From Bradyrhizobium algeriense (GTDB taxonomy: Bacteria > Pseudomonadota > Alphaproteobacteria > Rhizobiales > Xanthobacteraceae): a stretch of DNA of 64,000 bases. Under the pieces are notes generated by a model. That model saw only the letters and a list, made by a program, of their open reading frames with translations. It had not been told where the DNA came from and made no database searches. Where the stretch lies: contig NZ_JAZHRV010000001.1 in NCBI RefSeq assembly GCF_036924595.1, forward strand, positions 7,653,501 through 7,717,500, given 5' to 3'. A program made the position numbers and the translations under genes. Numbering within the stretch: the stretch's first letter is position 1; each line of letters opens with the position of its first letter. Shown here piece by piece: positions 33,416 to 42,244 of this stretch.

Positions 33416-34600
33416 ATGTCCGATCTGGAAACATTCCGCCGTGAAACCCGCGCCTGGCTGGAGGCCAATTGTCCGCCGGAGATGCGGCGTCCGATGACCT
33501 CGGAGAACGACACCTATTGGGGCGGGCGTAACGCCAAATTCTCGTCCGAGCCGCAACGCGTCTGGTTCGAGCGGATGCGCGACAAGGGCTGGACCGTGCC
33601 GGACTGGCCGAAGGAATATGGCGGCGGAGGGCTCGATCGCGCCGAGCACAAGGTGCTGCGTGAAGAAATGGCGGCGATGGGCGCCCGCTCCCCGCTGTCG
33701 AGTTTTGGTATCTGGATGCTCGGGCCGGCGCTGTTGAAATACGGCAACGAGGCGCAGAAGAAGGAGCATCTGCCAAAAATCGCCGCCGGCCTGATCCGCT
33801 GGTGCCAGGGCTATTCGGAGCCGAACGCCGGATCGGACCTCGCCTCGCTGCAGACCCGCGCCGAGAGCGACGGCGACGATTACATCATCACCGGCCAGAA
33901 GATCTGGACCTCCTACGCGAACTACGCCGACTGGATTTTTTGCCTGGTGCGCACTGACCCCACGGCGAAGAAGCATGACGGCATCAGTTTTATCCTGTTC
34001 GACATGGCCTCGAAGGGTGTGTCGACAAAACCCATTCTCCTGATCTCGGGTTATTCGCCGTTCTGCGAAACCTTCTTCGACAATGTGCGCGTGCCGAAGT
34101 CGCATGTGGTCGGCACCGTCAACCGTGGCTGGGATGTCGCGAAATATCTGCTGCAGCATGAACGCGCGATGATTTCGGGGATGGGCGAGCGCGGCGTCGG
34201 CCGGCCGCTCGGCCAGGTCGCCGCCGATTCCGTCGGCACCGACGAGCAAGGCCGGCTGGAAGACGCGATGCTGCGCAGCCAGATCTCGACCTTCGAAATC
34301 GACGAGGCGGCACTTGGCGCGGCGGCCGAACGCGCGGTCGATCTGGCCAAAGCCGGGCAGTCGCATCCGGCGTTTTCCTCGGCGATGAAGTATTACGGCA
34401 CCGAGCTCAACAAGCGCCGCCACGAAATCCTGATGTCGGCGGGCGGCATCGATGCGCTGGAATGGGAAAGCGAACGCTCCAGAGGCGGCGCCCGCCCGCG
34501 CGCCTGGCTGCGCACCAAGGCCAACTCGATCGAAGGCGGCACCAGCGAGGTGATGCTCGGCATCGTCGCCAAGCGCATCCTCGATCTGCCGGGGGCGTAG
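33416..34600 (+). CDS. Acyl-CoA dehydrogenase
   Basis: The 394-residue flavoenzyme shows the classical three-domain plan. The helical N-terminus contains WFERMRDKGWTVPDWPKEYG. The middle beta domain has WCQGYSEPNAGSDLASLQTR (FAD/substrate contact), and the C-terminal helical domain includes EGGTSEVMLGIVAKRI. It oxidises an acyl-CoA to the enoyl-CoA. The pairing with a second, shorter ACAD gene suggests a two-subunit enzyme, as in steroid or bile-acid-type ring degradation, but the substrate is unknown. Confidence 0.9.
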   Translation: MSDLETFRRETRAWLEANCPPEMRRPMTSENDTYWGGRNAKFSSEPQRVWFERMRDKGWTVPDWPKEYGGGGLDRAEHKVLREEMAAMGARSPLSSFGIWMLGPALLKYGNEAQKKEHLPKIAAGLIRWCQGYSEPNAGSDLASLQTRAESDGDDYIITGQKIWTSYANYADWIFCLVRTDPTAKKHDGISFILFDMASKGVSTKPILLISGYSPFCETFFDNVRVPKSHVVGTVNRGWDVAKYLLQHERAMISGMGERGVGRPLGQVAADSVGTDEQGRLEDAMLRSQISTFEIDEAALGAAAERAVDLAKAGQSHPAFSSAMKYYGTELNKRRHEILMSAGGIDALEWESERSRGGARPRAWLRTKANSIEGGTSEVMLGIVAKRILDLPGA

Positions 34601-34610
34601 CGCGCTCTAA

Positions 34611-34701
34611 CCGTCACGGCCGGGCTTGACCCGGCCATCCACGTCTTTCTTGCTGTTGCGACCAAGGACGTGGATGCCCGGGACAAGCCCGGGCATGACG
34701 G
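34611..34701. repeat. Dispersed inverted repeat, family E
   Basis: CCGTCACGGCCGGGCTTGAC opens and GACAAGCCCGGGCATGACGG closes the element, with ATCCACGTC and GACGTGGAT as inner arms. It lies between the two acyl-CoA dehydrogenase genes and could fold into one long hairpin, so it may uncouple their expression. Confidence 0.82.
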
Positions 34702-34744
34702 CAACAAAGTTAGTCCATCAACACAGCGTTATCGGAATCTATCA

Positions 34745-35884
34745 ATGCCCCTCGTCCTCACCGAAGAACAATCCATGCTGCGCGACAGCGCGCGCGGCCT
34801 TATCAGCGACAAGGCGCCGGTGTCGCATCTGCGCGGTCTGCGCGACAGCAAGGACGCAACGGGTTTTTCCCGCGACCTCTGGAAGGCGTTTGCCGAGATG
34901 GGCTTTTCCGGCCTGCTGGTGCCTGAAAATTTCGGCGGCAGCGGGCTTGGCTGTGTCGAGGCCGGCGTGGTGATGGAGGAAATCGGCCGCACGCTGATGC
35001 CGTCGCCGTTCTTGTCGACGGCGGTGCTGGCGGTCTCCGCGTTGTCGCGCGGCGGCAGCGAGGCGCAGAAATCGGCGCATCTGCCTGGGATTGCCGACGG
35101 CTCGCTGCTGGCCGCGCTTGCGATCGACGAAGGCGCAAAACATCGCCCGCTGCAGACCAAATTGCAGGCGGTTCGTTCCGGCAACGGTTTCAAGCTCAAC
35201 GGCGCCAAGGCGCTTGTGGTCGACGGCCACACCGCCGATCTCCTGATCGTCGCTGGCCGCACCGGCGGTGCTGCCGGCGAGCGCAGCGGGCTGACGCTGT
35301 TCCTGGTCGATCTCAAGGCCAATGGCGTCGCGATCGAACGCACCGTGATGGTGGATGCGCATAACGCCGCGCGAATCGAATTCGCCAATGTCGAGGTCGA
35401 CGCGGATCACGTGCTCGGCGAAGTCGACCAGGGTGCGGCGCTGCTGGACGGCGTGCTCAATATCGGCCGCGGTGCGGTGGCGTCCGAAATGGTCGGCTTG
35501 AGCGAGGAGGTGTTCAGCCGCACCGTCAGCTATCTGAAGGAGCGCAAGCAGTTCGGCAAGCTGATCGGCGAATTCCAGGCGCTGCAGCACCGTGCCGCGC
35601 AGCTCTACATCGATATCGAGATCACCCGCGCCGCCGTCCTGAAGGCGCTGCAGACGCTTGACGGCGATTTCGATCGCGCAAGCGCGGCGGTCGCAGTCGC
35701 CAAGGCCCGCGCCGGCACGACGGCGACGCTGGCGGTGCAGGAGGGCGTGCAGATGCACGGCGGCATGGGCATGACCGACCAGTTCGACATCGGCTTCTTC
35801 ATGAAGCGCGCGCGGGTCTGTCAGGAATTATTCGGCGACAGCAATTACCACGCCGATCAGTTGGCGCGGATGAAGAGTTATTGA
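34745..35884 (+). CDS. Acyl-CoA dehydrogenase (second gene of pair)
   Basis: The 379-residue ACAD-like flavoprotein has LTEEQSMLRDSARGLIS at the start, FSGLLVPENFGGSGLGCVEA and a C-terminal VQMHGGMGMTDQFDIGFFMK. The middle domain lacks the usual SEP-AGSD motif seen in the preceding gene, which fits the non-catalytic or partner subunit of heterotetrameric ACADs. I chose the ATG at 34745; longer starts run through the repeat. Confidence 0.88.
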   Translation: MPLVLTEEQSMLRDSARGLISDKAPVSHLRGLRDSKDATGFSRDLWKAFAEMGFSGLLVPENFGGSGLGCVEAGVVMEEIGRTLMPSPFLSTAVLAVSALSRGGSEAQKSAHLPGIADGSLLAALAIDEGAKHRPLQTKLQAVRSGNGFKLNGAKALVVDGHTADLLIVAGRTGGAAGERSGLTLFLVDLKANGVAIERTVMVDAHNAARIEFANVEVDADHVLGEVDQGAALLDGVLNIGRGAVASEMVGLSEEVFSRTVSYLKERKQFGKLIGEFQALQHRAAQLYIDIEITRAAVLKALQTLDGDFDRASAAVAVAKARAGTTATLAVQEGVQMHGGMGMTDQFDIGFFMKRARVCQELFGDSNYHADQLARMKSY

Positions 35885-35910
35885 TACTCATCGGCCTGCG
35901 CCCGCTCGCG

Positions 35911-36038
35911 CCCCACACACTAGTGTCGTCACCCGCGAAGGCGGGTGATCCAGTACGCCGCGGCCTTTCGTTCAATCGCCGACGTCTCTGGAATACTGGA
36001 TCGCCCGGTCAAGCCGGGCGACGACAGTAGTGGGTGTG
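35911..36038. repeat. Dispersed inverted repeat, family D
   Basis: GTGTCGTCACCCGCGAAGGC with GGGTGATCCAGTA is mirrored by TACTGGATCGCCCGGTCAAG and CCGGGCGACGAC. The outermost ACACACTAG and AGTGGGTGTG also partly pair. It fills the gap between the convergent ACAD and binding-protein genes and probably serves as the terminator for both. Confidence 0.8.
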
Positions 36039-36052
36039 GCTAGCGGAGAGAC

Positions 36053-37093
36053 CTACCTGATCGGCGGAGCGTACTGGATGCCGCCATTGCTCCAGAGCGA
36101 ATTCAGCCCGCGCGGGATCTTCAGCTTCGATCCTTCGCCGACATTGCGGTCATAGATCTCGCCGTAATTGCCGACATGACGGATGATCCGGGCGGCCCAG
36201 TCCTTGGATAGTCCGAGGTCTTCGCCGTAACTGCCTTCGGTGCCGACCAGCCGCATGACGTCGGGCTTCTTCGACTTCAGCGCCTCGTCGATGTTCTTCG
36301 AGGTGACGCCGAGTTCCTCGGCGTTGATCATCGCATACAGCGTCCACTTCACGATCATCATCCAGTCGTCGTCGCGCTGCCGTACCACGGGGGCGAGCGG
36401 CTCCTTGGAGATGACGTCGGGCAGGATGACGTTGTCGTTCGGTTGGGTAAGGTTCAACCGGAGTGCATAGAGCTGGGAGACGTCGCCGGTAAAGGTGTCA
36501 CATTTGCCGGACTCATAGGCTTTGAGCACCTCTTCCAGCCTGGGAAACTTGACCTCCGTGTATTTCATGTTGTTGGCGCGGAAGTAGTCGGCGAGGTTGA
36601 GCAGCGTCGTTGTCCCCTCCTGCACGCAAACCTTGCTGTTATTGAGGTCCAGCGCTGAATCGATGTTACGCGAGCGCGGCAGCATGAAACCCTGGCCGTC
36701 ATAATAGGCCACCGCCGGGAAATAGAGGTAGTTGTTGCTCTCGCGCGACATGCTCCAGGTCGTGTTGCGCGAGAGGATGTCGACCTTGCGGCTCTGCAGC
36801 TCCTTGAAACGCTCGCTGGCGTCCAGCGGCACGAATTTCGCCTTTTTGGGGTCGTCGAAAATGGCGGCGGCCACCGCGCGGCAGAAATCGACGTCGAAGC
36901 CGGTCCAGTCACCCCTGTCGTCGGGAATTGAGAAGCCCGGCAGACCCTTGTTGACGCCGCACAGCACGTCGCCGCGGCGGATGGTTCGCTTCAGGGTCTT
37001 GGTATCGTAACGCTCATAGGTGATCGCGATAGCCGCGACCGCGATTGCGACCGCCAGCCCGATGAGGAGGCCGCCTCGAAATGTCCGTAGCAT
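36053..37093 (-). CDS. Amino-acid ABC transporter substrate-binding protein (AapJ-like)
   Basis: The product has 346 residues from the ATG at 37093; a GTG at 37105 is possible. An N-terminal hydrophobic segment GGLLIGLAVAIAVAAIAI may be an uncleaved signal anchor. The family 3 binding-protein fold is shown by VLCGVNKGLPGFS, GFDVDFCRAVAAAIF, SRNTTWSMSRESNN and RHVGNYGEIYDRN, matching general L-amino-acid binding proteins such as AapJ. No permease or ATPase gene is adjacent, so it must work with a transporter encoded elsewhere. Confidence 0.87.
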   Translation of the reverse strand: MLRTFRGGLLIGLAVAIAVAAIAITYERYDTKTLKRTIRRGDVLCGVNKGLPGFSIPDDRGDWTGFDVDFCRAVAAAIFDDPKKAKFVPLDASERFKELQSRKVDILSRNTTWSMSRESNNYLYFPAVAYYDGQGFMLPRSRNIDSALDLNNSKVCVQEGTTTLLNLADYFRANNMKYTEVKFPRLEEVLKAYESGKCDTFTGDVSQLYALRLNLTQPNDNVILPDVISKEPLAPVVRQRDDDWMMIVKWTLYAMINAEELGVTSKNIDEALKSKKPDVMRLVGTEGSYGEDLGLSKDWAARIIRHVGNYGEIYDRNVGEGSKLKIPRGLNSLWSNGGIQYAPPIR

Positions 37094-37146
37094 TTTTAAA
37101 CTCACTAATTTCAGGGAATGGATCGGCAGGAGAGGCCGTGTCGCAA

Positions 37147-37746
37147 TTACAGTTCCGGCTTTTGCCGGATGATGACCTTGGTGCCGACCGGCACACGCTC
37201 ATAGAGGTCGGCGACGTCGGCGTTGACCAGCCGGAAGCAGCCGGATGAGACGGCGGTACCGATGGTGTCGGGCCGGTTGGTGCCGTGAATGCGGTAGACG
37301 GTGGTGCCGAGATACATCGCGCGCGCGCCGAGCGGATTGCCGGGGCCACCGGCCATGAAGCGCGGCAGATAGGGCTGGCGCGCAATCATCTCCGGCGGCG
37401 GCGTCCAGTCCGGCCATTCCGCCTTGCGCGTGATGTTGACGAGGCCCTGCCACTGGAATCCCTCGCGGCCGACGCCGATGCCATAGCGCAGCGCGCGGCC
37501 GTTGCCCTGAATGAGATAAAGATGGCGCTCGGCCGTGACGACGATGATGGTGCCCGGCGCCTCGCTGGTGCGATAGAACACCGCCGTCTTCTTGAATTGC
37601 GGATCGAGTTCGACGGATTCGTCAGCGATAAGCCCGGGCTGGTCGCCGACGTCGGGCTGTCGCGTCTGGGCCTGGCTCTGCGGGGCCGAAAGGATCAGGC
37701 CGCCCGTGGCGATCAACATCCAGATCAGGTGCCGAAACTTCGTCAT
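37147..37746 (-). CDS. L,D-transpeptidase (YkuD family)
   Basis: The 199-residue protein has a signal peptide (ending SQAQTRQ) and a YkuD catalytic domain with His154 in YRIHGTN and nucleophile Cys170 in SSGCFRLVN. It should form 3-3 peptidoglycan cross-links or attach proteins to the wall in the periplasm. The order signal, short linker, YkuD domain is common in Bradyrhizobiaceae, which have many paralogues. It lies upstream of the binding-protein gene on the same strand with about 50 bases between. Confidence 0.92.
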   Translation of the reverse strand: MTKFRHLIWMLIATGGLILSAPQSQAQTRQPDVGDQPGLIADESVELDPQFKKTAVFYRTSEAPGTIIVVTAERHLYLIQGNGRALRYGIGVGREGFQWQGLVNITRKAEWPDWTPPPEMIARQPYLPRFMAGGPGNPLGARAMYLGTTVYRIHGTNRPDTIGTAVSSGCFRLVNADVADLYERVPVGTKVIIRQKPEL

Positions 37747-37918
37747 CGCGAACTCTCCTTCTGGCGCGCTGGGCCAAGTGGCGGTGGACTTGGCCAAATC
37801 AACGGAACCATAAAATCTCAGGGCCAGCTAGATGGCAAGTTTAGGGCGAATGTGGCGAATATGTAACTGAAATGCCTTCTAATTTTACGCTCTGCCATAT
37901 TGGGCCGTCTGGCTGGCC

Positions 37919-38050
37919 TTATTTCGGCGCGATCCACAGCCTCAGCAAAAATGAAATCAGCGTCACGGTGCCGACGCCGCCGAGCCAAAGCGCGACGAAC
38001 CACAGCAGACGCTGTGTCAGCGGGCGCTGTTCTGGCTTGATCTGGCTCAA
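37919..38050 (-). CDS. DUF2474 small membrane subunit of bd-type oxidase (CydX-like, 43 aa)
   Basis: This frame starts at a TTG overlapping the cioB stop codon and encodes 43 residues. A charged start (SQIKPEQRPLTQR) is followed by one membrane helix (LLWFVALWLGGVGTVTLI) and a short basic end. Small single-helix DUF2474 proteins follow many cydAB/cioAB operons and are thought to act like CydX in stabilising the oxidase. Confidence 0.82.
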   Translation of the reverse strand: MSQIKPEQRPLTQRLLWFVALWLGGVGTVTLISFLLRLWIAPK

Positions 38051-39054
38051 TGATACCCGCTCTCGGGTTTGACCTTGCCGCGAAACACCCAATAGGCCCA
38101 GGCGGTATAGCCGAGGATCAGCGGAATCAGCGCGGCGACGCCGAACAGCATGAAGATCTGGCTGTTTGCCGGCGCTGCCGCCTGCCAGATCGTGATGCTC
38201 TGCGGCACGATGTAGGGATACATGCTGATGCCGAGCCCGGCATAGGACAGCGCGAACAGCGCCAGCGTCAGGAAGAACGGCTGGTAGTCATATTTCCTGG
38301 CAAGGCTGCGCAGCAGCAGGGCGGTGACTACAGCAACCGAAATCGGTACCTGTGCCGTCATGAGGACGTTCGGCCAGGCGAACCAGCGCTCGGTGTACTG
38401 TATATGGAGGAACGGCGTCGCGATGCTGACCGCGGCGATGGTCCCGAGCATCGCGAGCAACAGGACCCAGCTCAGGTGATAGGCGCGGTCGCGCAACTCG
38501 CCTTCCGTCTTCATGACAAGCCATGTCGCGCCTAACAGCGCATAGCCAACCACCAGCGATACACCGGTCAGGATGCTGAACGGCGTCAGCCAGTCCCACC
38601 AGCCGCCGGCATAGCTTCGTCCTTCGACATGCACGCCTTGCAGGATGGCGCCGAGTGCGATTCCCTGCGCCAGCGTCGCCAAAAGCGATCCGCCGAAAAA
38701 GGCGATGTCCCAGCGGTTACGCTGGGCCGTCGTGCGCCAACGGAATTCGAAGGCGACGCCGCGGAACACCAGGCCGAGCAGCATCACGATCATGGGCGTG
38801 TAAAGCGCCGGCATCAGTACCGCATAGGCCAGCGGAAACGCCGCCATCAGCCCGCCGCCGCCGAGCACCAGCCAGGTTTCGTTGCCGTCCCAGACCGGCG
38901 CGACACTGTTCATGACGACGTCGCGATCGCGTTTCTCCGGGAACAGCGGAAACAGGATGCCGAGGCCGAGGTCGAAGCCGTCCATCACGACATAGACAAA
39001 CACGGCGAAGGCGATGATGAAGGCCCAGATGATTGCGAGGTCGATTGCGATCAT
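38047..39054 (-). CDS. cioB: Cytochrome bd / cyanide-insensitive ubiquinol oxidase subunit II
   Basis: The 335-residue, eight-helix membrane protein has family landmarks VMDGFDLGLGILFPL, VWDGNETWLVLGGGGLMAAF and GYTAWAYWVFRGKV. The gene overlaps cioA by four bases. Together with subunit I it forms a high-affinity quinol oxidase that reduces O2 without pumping protons, useful at low oxygen or when the haem-copper oxidases are inhibited. Confidence 0.93.
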   Translation of the reverse strand: MIAIDLAIIWAFIIAFAVFVYVVMDGFDLGLGILFPLFPEKRDRDVVMNSVAPVWDGNETWLVLGGGGLMAAFPLAYAVLMPALYTPMIVMLLGLVFRGVAFEFRWRTTAQRNRWDIAFFGGSLLATLAQGIALGAILQGVHVEGRSYAGGWWDWLTPFSILTGVSLVVGYALLGATWLVMKTEGELRDRAYHLSWVLLLAMLGTIAAVSIATPFLHIQYTERWFAWPNVLMTAQVPISVAVVTALLLRSLARKYDYQPFFLTLALFALSYAGLGISMYPYIVPQSITIWQAAAPANSQIFMLFGVAALIPLILGYTAWAYWVFRGKVKPESGYH

Positions 39055-40484
39055 CGGGCGGCTCCCTCGGTAACCGCGCCCGCGGCGGGCGTGATGCCGG
39101 CCGAGCGGATCGGGACCTCGTGCGACGGCCCCTCTTCGCCGGGATGCGGCGGGGCCGCCATCAGGCGCAGCAGATAGATCACGCCGGCCGTGAAGACGGC
39201 GAAATACACGATGATGAAGGCGATCAGCGAGGAGGCGACTGCGGGCGCCGCCAGCGGGGAGGCGGATTCAGCCGTGCGCAGCAATCCATAGACCGTGAAC
39301 GGCTGGCGTCCGGTCTCGGTGGTGATCCAGCCCGCGAGCACGGCGATGAAGCCCGCGGGCGCCATTGCGACCGCGAACAAGTGCAACAGCCGGGAATCGT
39401 AGAGCTTGCCCTGCACGCGCATCAGCAGGCTGAACAGACCGAGCGCCAGCATGAGCAGTCCCATGCCGACCATGATCCGGAACGACCAGAACGTGATCGG
39501 CACCGGCGGCCAGTTTTCGCGCGGCACCGTGTCGAGGCCGGCCATCGGCGCGTCCGGCGAGTGCTTGAGGATCACCGAACCCAGCTTCGGCACTTCGATC
39601 GCGTAGTCGACCCTGCCGGCGCTCTGGTTGGGCAGGCCGAACAGGATCAGGGGCGCGCCGTCCTTGTGGCTCTGGAAATGGCCTTCCATCGCCATGATCT
39701 TCACCGGCTGATGCTCCAGCGTGTTGAGCCCGTGCTGGTCGCCGGCGAGGATCTGGATCGGCGCCACTAACGTGGCCATCCACATCGCCATCGAAAACAT
39801 CACCCGCGGGCCGGCGAGGTGGCGGTCGCGCAGCAGGTGCCAGGCGCCGACCGCGCCGACCACCAGCGCGGTGGTCAGATAGGCCGCCAGCACCATGTGC
39901 ACGAGACGGTAGGGGAATGACGGGTTGAAGATCACTTTCAGCCAGTCGGCGGCGATGAACTGCCCGTCGGCGTTGATGGCGTGGCCCGTCGGCGTCTGCA
40001 TCCAGGAATTCGCTGATAGAATCCAGAACGCCGAAATCAGCGTGCCGATCGCGACCATCAGCGTCGCCAGAAAATGCAGCTTTGGACCGACGCGCTGCAG
40101 GCCGAACAGCATCACGCCGAGAAAACCTGCCTCGAGGAAGAACGCAGTCAAAACCTCGTAAGCCATCAGCGGGCCGATCACCGGACCGGTCTTGTCGGAA
40201 AACGCCGACCAGTTGGTGCCGAACTGGTAGGACATCACGATGCCCGACACCACGCCCATGCCGAACGCGACGGCAAAGATCTTCAGCCAGTAGTTGAACA
40301 GGTTGATATAGACCTCGCGTCCGGTCCAAAGCCACAGCGCTTCGAGCACGGCGAGATAGCTGGCAAGCCCGATCGAGAAGGCAGGGAATATGATGTGGAA
40401 CGACATTGTGAAAGCAAACTGCGCCCGGGCCAATACGACCGCATCCCAGCCTTCGAACATCGGCACCACCTGTCGCAGTTTCAT
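39051..40484 (-). CDS. cioA: Cytochrome bd / cyanide-insensitive ubiquinol oxidase subunit I
   Basis: The 477-residue subunit has the b595-ligand His in FTMSFHIIFPAFSIGL, LVHMVLAAYL with another haem His, and ETGRQPFTVYGLLRT, the GRQP motif before the last helices. The quinol-binding Q-loop is short, as in the CIO type. The ATG at 40484 is used; an ATG at 40460 (MFEGWDAVV) has AGGTGG eight bases ahead and is a realistic alternative. I see no FNR/FixK box in the 120 bases upstream. Confidence 0.93.
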   Translation of the reverse strand: MKLRQVVPMFEGWDAVVLARAQFAFTMSFHIIFPAFSIGLASYLAVLEALWLWTGREVYINLFNYWLKIFAVAFGMGVVSGIVMSYQFGTNWSAFSDKTGPVIGPLMAYEVLTAFFLEAGFLGVMLFGLQRVGPKLHFLATLMVAIGTLISAFWILSANSWMQTPTGHAINADGQFIAADWLKVIFNPSFPYRLVHMVLAAYLTTALVVGAVGAWHLLRDRHLAGPRVMFSMAMWMATLVAPIQILAGDQHGLNTLEHQPVKIMAMEGHFQSHKDGAPLILFGLPNQSAGRVDYAIEVPKLGSVILKHSPDAPMAGLDTVPRENWPPVPITFWSFRIMVGMGLLMLALGLFSLLMRVQGKLYDSRLLHLFAVAMAPAGFIAVLAGWITTETGRQPFTVYGLLRTAESASPLAAPAVASSLIAFIIVYFAVFTAGVIYLLRLMAAPPHPGEEGPSHEVPIRSAGITPAAGAVTEGAAR

Positions 40485-40606
40485 CGGGCGCGATCTCGAA
40501 AAAACCGAACCAGAGTTTTCGAAAATTGCGCCCGAACCAGGCGTGTATCCTACCACGCCCGATACGACGATCATACCTGCGCGCCAAGCGGAACAGGCGT
40601 GCAGGT

Positions 40607-41575
40607 CTAGCCGACGTCCGATGGATTCAGTGCCAGTCGCCGGGCGATCTCTGCCCGCACGGCCCGGGTCTGCTCCTTACCGACCAGCACCGGACTGCGG
40701 ATCTTCCTGCCGGTGCGGAGCCGGATCGCGATGACGTAGTGGCTGCCCCTCCGGCCGCCGCTTTCGATGTCGATGCGCTCGACATCGTCATCGCTGACCG
40801 TATCCGTCTCTATCGTACCCTTCAACGACAGCCGTTCAAACCTGATGGCGCCGTCGCGGACAATCCAGAATGCACTGGTCCGATAGAGATGCCTGATCAG
40901 CACGAAGGCCATGATCGCGCCGAGCGACCAGACGGCGATTCCAAGGGTGGACAATTTGCCGCTCCAGAGCGCATAGACGAATGGAAGGCTCAGCGAGCAG
41001 GCGAACAGCACGACGAGAGCCCTGTAAGCCCGGATGCGTTTGGAACTGATCGGCTTACCCAGTCGTATCCGGGGATTGGCGGCGTCGAGCGGGTTCTCGG
41101 CTAATTCGGGAGCGGGCAACTGAAGCAGCCAGGCGACCTGCAAAGTGGTTTTTTGCACTTGGGTGACATCAGGCAGCGGAGGTGAGGTGAGCGTATCCCC
41201 CGATTCGGTCTCGACTACGAGGGCGAACTCCACCGATTTGCCGATGCTCTTTCGCAGACGCATCCCGGCTATTTCGTCGTCTCTGATCAATCTTCGGTGC
41301 AACTTCCCGAATGGACGCTGTTCGCCGATCAGGATTTCGCCTGACGTAATGATCCAGACGACGTTGCGATCAAAGAGCGCGGCGCTCAGCAGCAGGCACC
41401 CGAACAGCAACGCAAACAGGGCGGCGATGCCGAGCCATTGGTCGTTTGCAAGGTGAGCGAGGCCTGGCAGGGCGATCAAACACAAAATAGCGGCAATGCC
41501 TGCGAGAACGAGCCGCTCATTGAGCGACGTGCCCTTGCGCAGCCTGACTTCATTCTCGCTTGCCGCGGTATCCAT
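40607..41575 (-). CDS. Membrane protein with two helix pairs, unknown (about 322 aa)
   Basis: Two hydrophobic helix pairs are visible (LVLAGIAAILCLIALPGLAH with the next segment, and ALVVLFACSLSLPFVYALWS with IAVWSLGAIMAFVLI). Each is followed by a mostly beta segment, giving an internal repeat-like plan similar to PH-domain (YdbS/YdbT-like) membrane proteins. The first beta segment has ITSGEILIGEQRPFG and the last one FWIVRDGAIRFERL. I do not recognise a named family with certainty. The ATG at 41575 is chosen; a TTG 12 bases upstream also exists. Confidence 0.7.
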   Translation of the reverse strand: MDTAASENEVRLRKGTSLNERLVLAGIAAILCLIALPGLAHLANDQWLGIAALFALLFGCLLLSAALFDRNVVWIITSGEILIGEQRPFGKLHRRLIRDDEIAGMRLRKSIGKSVEFALVVETESGDTLTSPPLPDVTQVQKTTLQVAWLLQLPAPELAENPLDAANPRIRLGKPISSKRIRAYRALVVLFACSLSLPFVYALWSGKLSTLGIAVWSLGAIMAFVLIRHLYRTSAFWIVRDGAIRFERLSLKGTIETDTVSDDDVERIDIESGGRRGSHYVIAIRLRTGRKIRSPVLVGKEQTRAVRAEIARRLALNPSDVG

Positions 41576-41661
41576 CGTCGGCGGCAAACATCATGACCGG
41601 CGTGGTCACGTCAAGCCGCAAAAGTATGCGACCGTAATGTGACAGCCTCAGTTGATTTATC

Positions 41662-42228
41662 TCAGCTCGCCGCGTTCAGCAGCCGCGCCACCGTTCGGTC
41701 GATCTCCTCGTACTGGCCTTCACCATCGTGCTGGAACACTATCTTGCCATTCTGGTCGACGATATATTGCGCCGGCCAATAGCGGTTTCGGTAGGCGTTC
41801 CAGGTCTGCGAGTCGTTGTCCTGCGCCACCGGATAGGTGATGCCGTGCCGCTTCAGCGCCGTCCGGACATTGGACGCAGAGCGTTCGAACGGAAATTCCG
41901 GCGTGTGGATGCCGACGACGACGAGACCGCGATCCCTGTATTTGGCGTAGAGCTTGGTGACATGCGGCAGCGTGTTCACGCAGTTGACGCAGCCATAGGT
42001 CCAGAAATTCACCAGCACGACCTTGCCGCGGAGATCGGCCAGTTTGAGCGGCGCGGAATTGAACCAGTTGCCGAGGCCGACGAAATCGGGCGCGGTGGCC
42101 TGTGTCGCGGCGACCGTGAACGGTGTTTCCGTCGCGCGTGCCGCATCACCGCAGAAGGCTGGCACCGCGGAGCCTGCGAGAGAAAGCATCGCAATCCCGG
42201 CGGATGTGGCGAGCGAGCGTAGGGTCAT
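41662..42228 (-). CDS. Thioredoxin-like (TlpA/redoxin) exported protein
   Basis: The 188-residue product has a signal peptide (GSAVPAFCGDAA) and a thioredoxin fold with the CxxC motif at Cys80-Val-Asn-Cys83 within FWTYGCVNCVNT. Unlike classical TlpA, the motif has Val-Asn between the cysteines. The cis-Pro region is YWPAQYIVDQNGK. Together with CcdA upstream it forms a thiol-reducing path across the membrane that could serve cytochrome c maturation or peroxide defence. A start at 42240 is also possible; GGAGA favours 42228. Confidence 0.87.
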   Translation of the reverse strand: MTLRSLATSAGIAMLSLAGSAVPAFCGDAARATETPFTVAATQATAPDFVGLGNWFNSAPLKLADLRGKVVLVNFWTYGCVNCVNTLPHVTKLYAKYRDRGLVVVGIHTPEFPFERSASNVRTALKRHGITYPVAQDNDSQTWNAYRNRYWPAQYIVDQNGKIVFQHDGEGQYEEIDRTVARLLNAAS

Positions 42229-42244
42229 GGTGGTCTCCATTGGA

